A stretch of 53,991 nt of DNA from Mesobacillus harenae (GTDB lineage Bacteria; Bacillota; Bacilli; Bacillales; Cytobacillaceae). The position numbers were made by a program, and so were the translations under genes. This document shows positions 53,560 through 53,991 of this stretch, piece after piece. How positions within the stretch are numbered: the first letter of the stretch is position 1; each line of letters begins with the position of its first letter. Under the pieces are notes generated by a model. That model saw only the letters and a program-made list of their open reading frames with translations, was not told where the DNA came from and did not search any database. Location: contig NZ_JABUNR010000022.1 in assembly GCF_013343715.1 (NCBI RefSeq), positions 1 through 53,991 of the forward strand, read 5' to 3'.

Positions 53560-53951
53560 AAAAGGAATAAGGATACCCTCCTTGCAGAACATTGGGTTGA
53601 CATAAACAAATCAGCTTACTACAAAGAAAATACGAATGCTTTTTCGAGAAATCTTCGTGCTTTTCCCTACGCTCAACCAAGATTTCTAACTTAACTTGAA
53701 GAAAGCAAAGCCTCTTGTAAATAGAAAACAACTTGGCAAACAAGAATTGGTGGAAACCCTTCGAGAACTTAAAAAGGGCCAATTGGCATGTGCAGGGTTA
53801 AAAGCTGATGGCTAGTGTTATTAATTAAATAAAAGGGGTTCGGAATGCGAACATTGAGCTATACCCCGTATAACGGACACTGATAAAAAAGTGTCCCTTA
53901 TACGGGGTTTTTTGTGTTTCAATAGAATTATTGAGGGGACGGAGGAGTATC
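53560..53951 (+). other. Intergenic region before edge gene
   Basis: No confident gene. A 9-bp pair (AGAAATCTT about 53648, AAGATTTCT about 53680) may act as a terminator for the MMPL gene. A plus-strand frame of 39 codons from about 53696 (TTG) reads VNRKQLGKQELVETLRELKK; it has a coding look but no ribosome site. The long inverted repeat at 53863-53908 is described separately. Confidence 0.35.
53863..53913 (+). terminator. Long inverted repeat with T-tract
   Basis: 19-base arms (53863-53881 and 53890-53908) with one mismatch (C opposite C), an 8-base loop and TTTTTT after the right arm. It can act as a strong terminator. It lies about 40 bases before the edge gene and could equally be the left end structure of an insertion sequence. 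Confidence 0.65.
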
Positions 53952-53991
53952 ATGGGGAAGAATTTATATACCGATTTTCAGATAAAAGAAC
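53952..53991 (+). CDS. Truncated edge gene, possible transposase
   Basis: Only the first 13 codons are inside the window: MGKNLYTDFQIKE. GGAGGAG lies 7 bases before the ATG. The long inverted repeat upstream and the lack of any link to neighbours make an insertion-sequence transposase possible, but the fragment is too short to identify. Confidence 0.35.
   Translation, partial: MGKNLYTDFQIKE

Overview
The window looks like chromosome from a low-GC, spore-forming Bacillaceae. The grounds are homologues typical of that family: PpiB, YugN-like, HemY/CgoX-type oxidase, MhqO/MhqD, a CsgA-like spore protein and a YkuF/FadH-type dienoyl-CoA reductase. It also has strong AGGAGG ribosome sites with frequent TTG and GTG starts, and GC-rich intergenic repeats of a kind common in Bacillaceae. 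No computation was run; identities rest on motifs read by eye.

Layout. Positions 1-240 hold two tandem consensus promoters and a boxA-like leader firing leftwards, almost certainly the start of an rRNA operon lying off the left edge. Positions 500-15,100 are mixed housekeeping and accessory genes: an ABC-2 exporter, a GDSL lipase, ppiB, a structured small RNA, a TVP38 membrane protein, two MFS exporters, a protoporphyrinogen oxidase, a diverged cold-shock protein, Mug, an M20 peptidase, YugN and a Na+/H+ antiporter.

Positions 15,170-41,020 are one large lipid/acyl-CoA catabolic region, every gene leftward. From upstream to downstream it contains: an MBL hydrolase; an R2-like ligand-binding oxidase (R2lox) with an aldehyde dehydrogenase and an iron alcohol dehydrogenase; an acyl-CoA dehydrogenase, FabG-like SDR and paired MaoC hydratases; a FadH-like reductase, class II aldolase and ketopantoate-reductase-like protein; an acyl-CoA ligase, thiolase and two PaaI thioesterases; a second SDR, thiolase, TetR regulator, HSL-type esterase and second acyl-CoA ligase; and a complete LivHMGFK-type ABC importer. 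The parts give import, CoA activation, all four beta-oxidation steps and CoA release. A shared ATACC/GGTAT-type operator just downstream of three promoters, plus cre-like sites, suggests that the TetR protein and CcpA co-control it. R2lox has no settled physiological role; its place next to alcohol and aldehyde oxidation and beta-oxidation is the most interesting point here.

Positions 41,890-51,200 hold a MhqO/MhqD dioxygenase-esterase pair, a second structured RNA, small hypothetical genes, a membrane fatty-acid hydroxylase-like protein beside an E. coli-type FadR with two palindromic operators, an EEP nuclease-like protein, an AlkP-superfamily protein, a PH-domain protein, a zinc alcohol dehydrogenase and a CsgA-like spore gene. 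Positions 51,379-53,559 encode an MMPL exporter. The right edge has a long terminator-like inverted repeat and the start of an unidentified gene that may belong to an insertion sequence.
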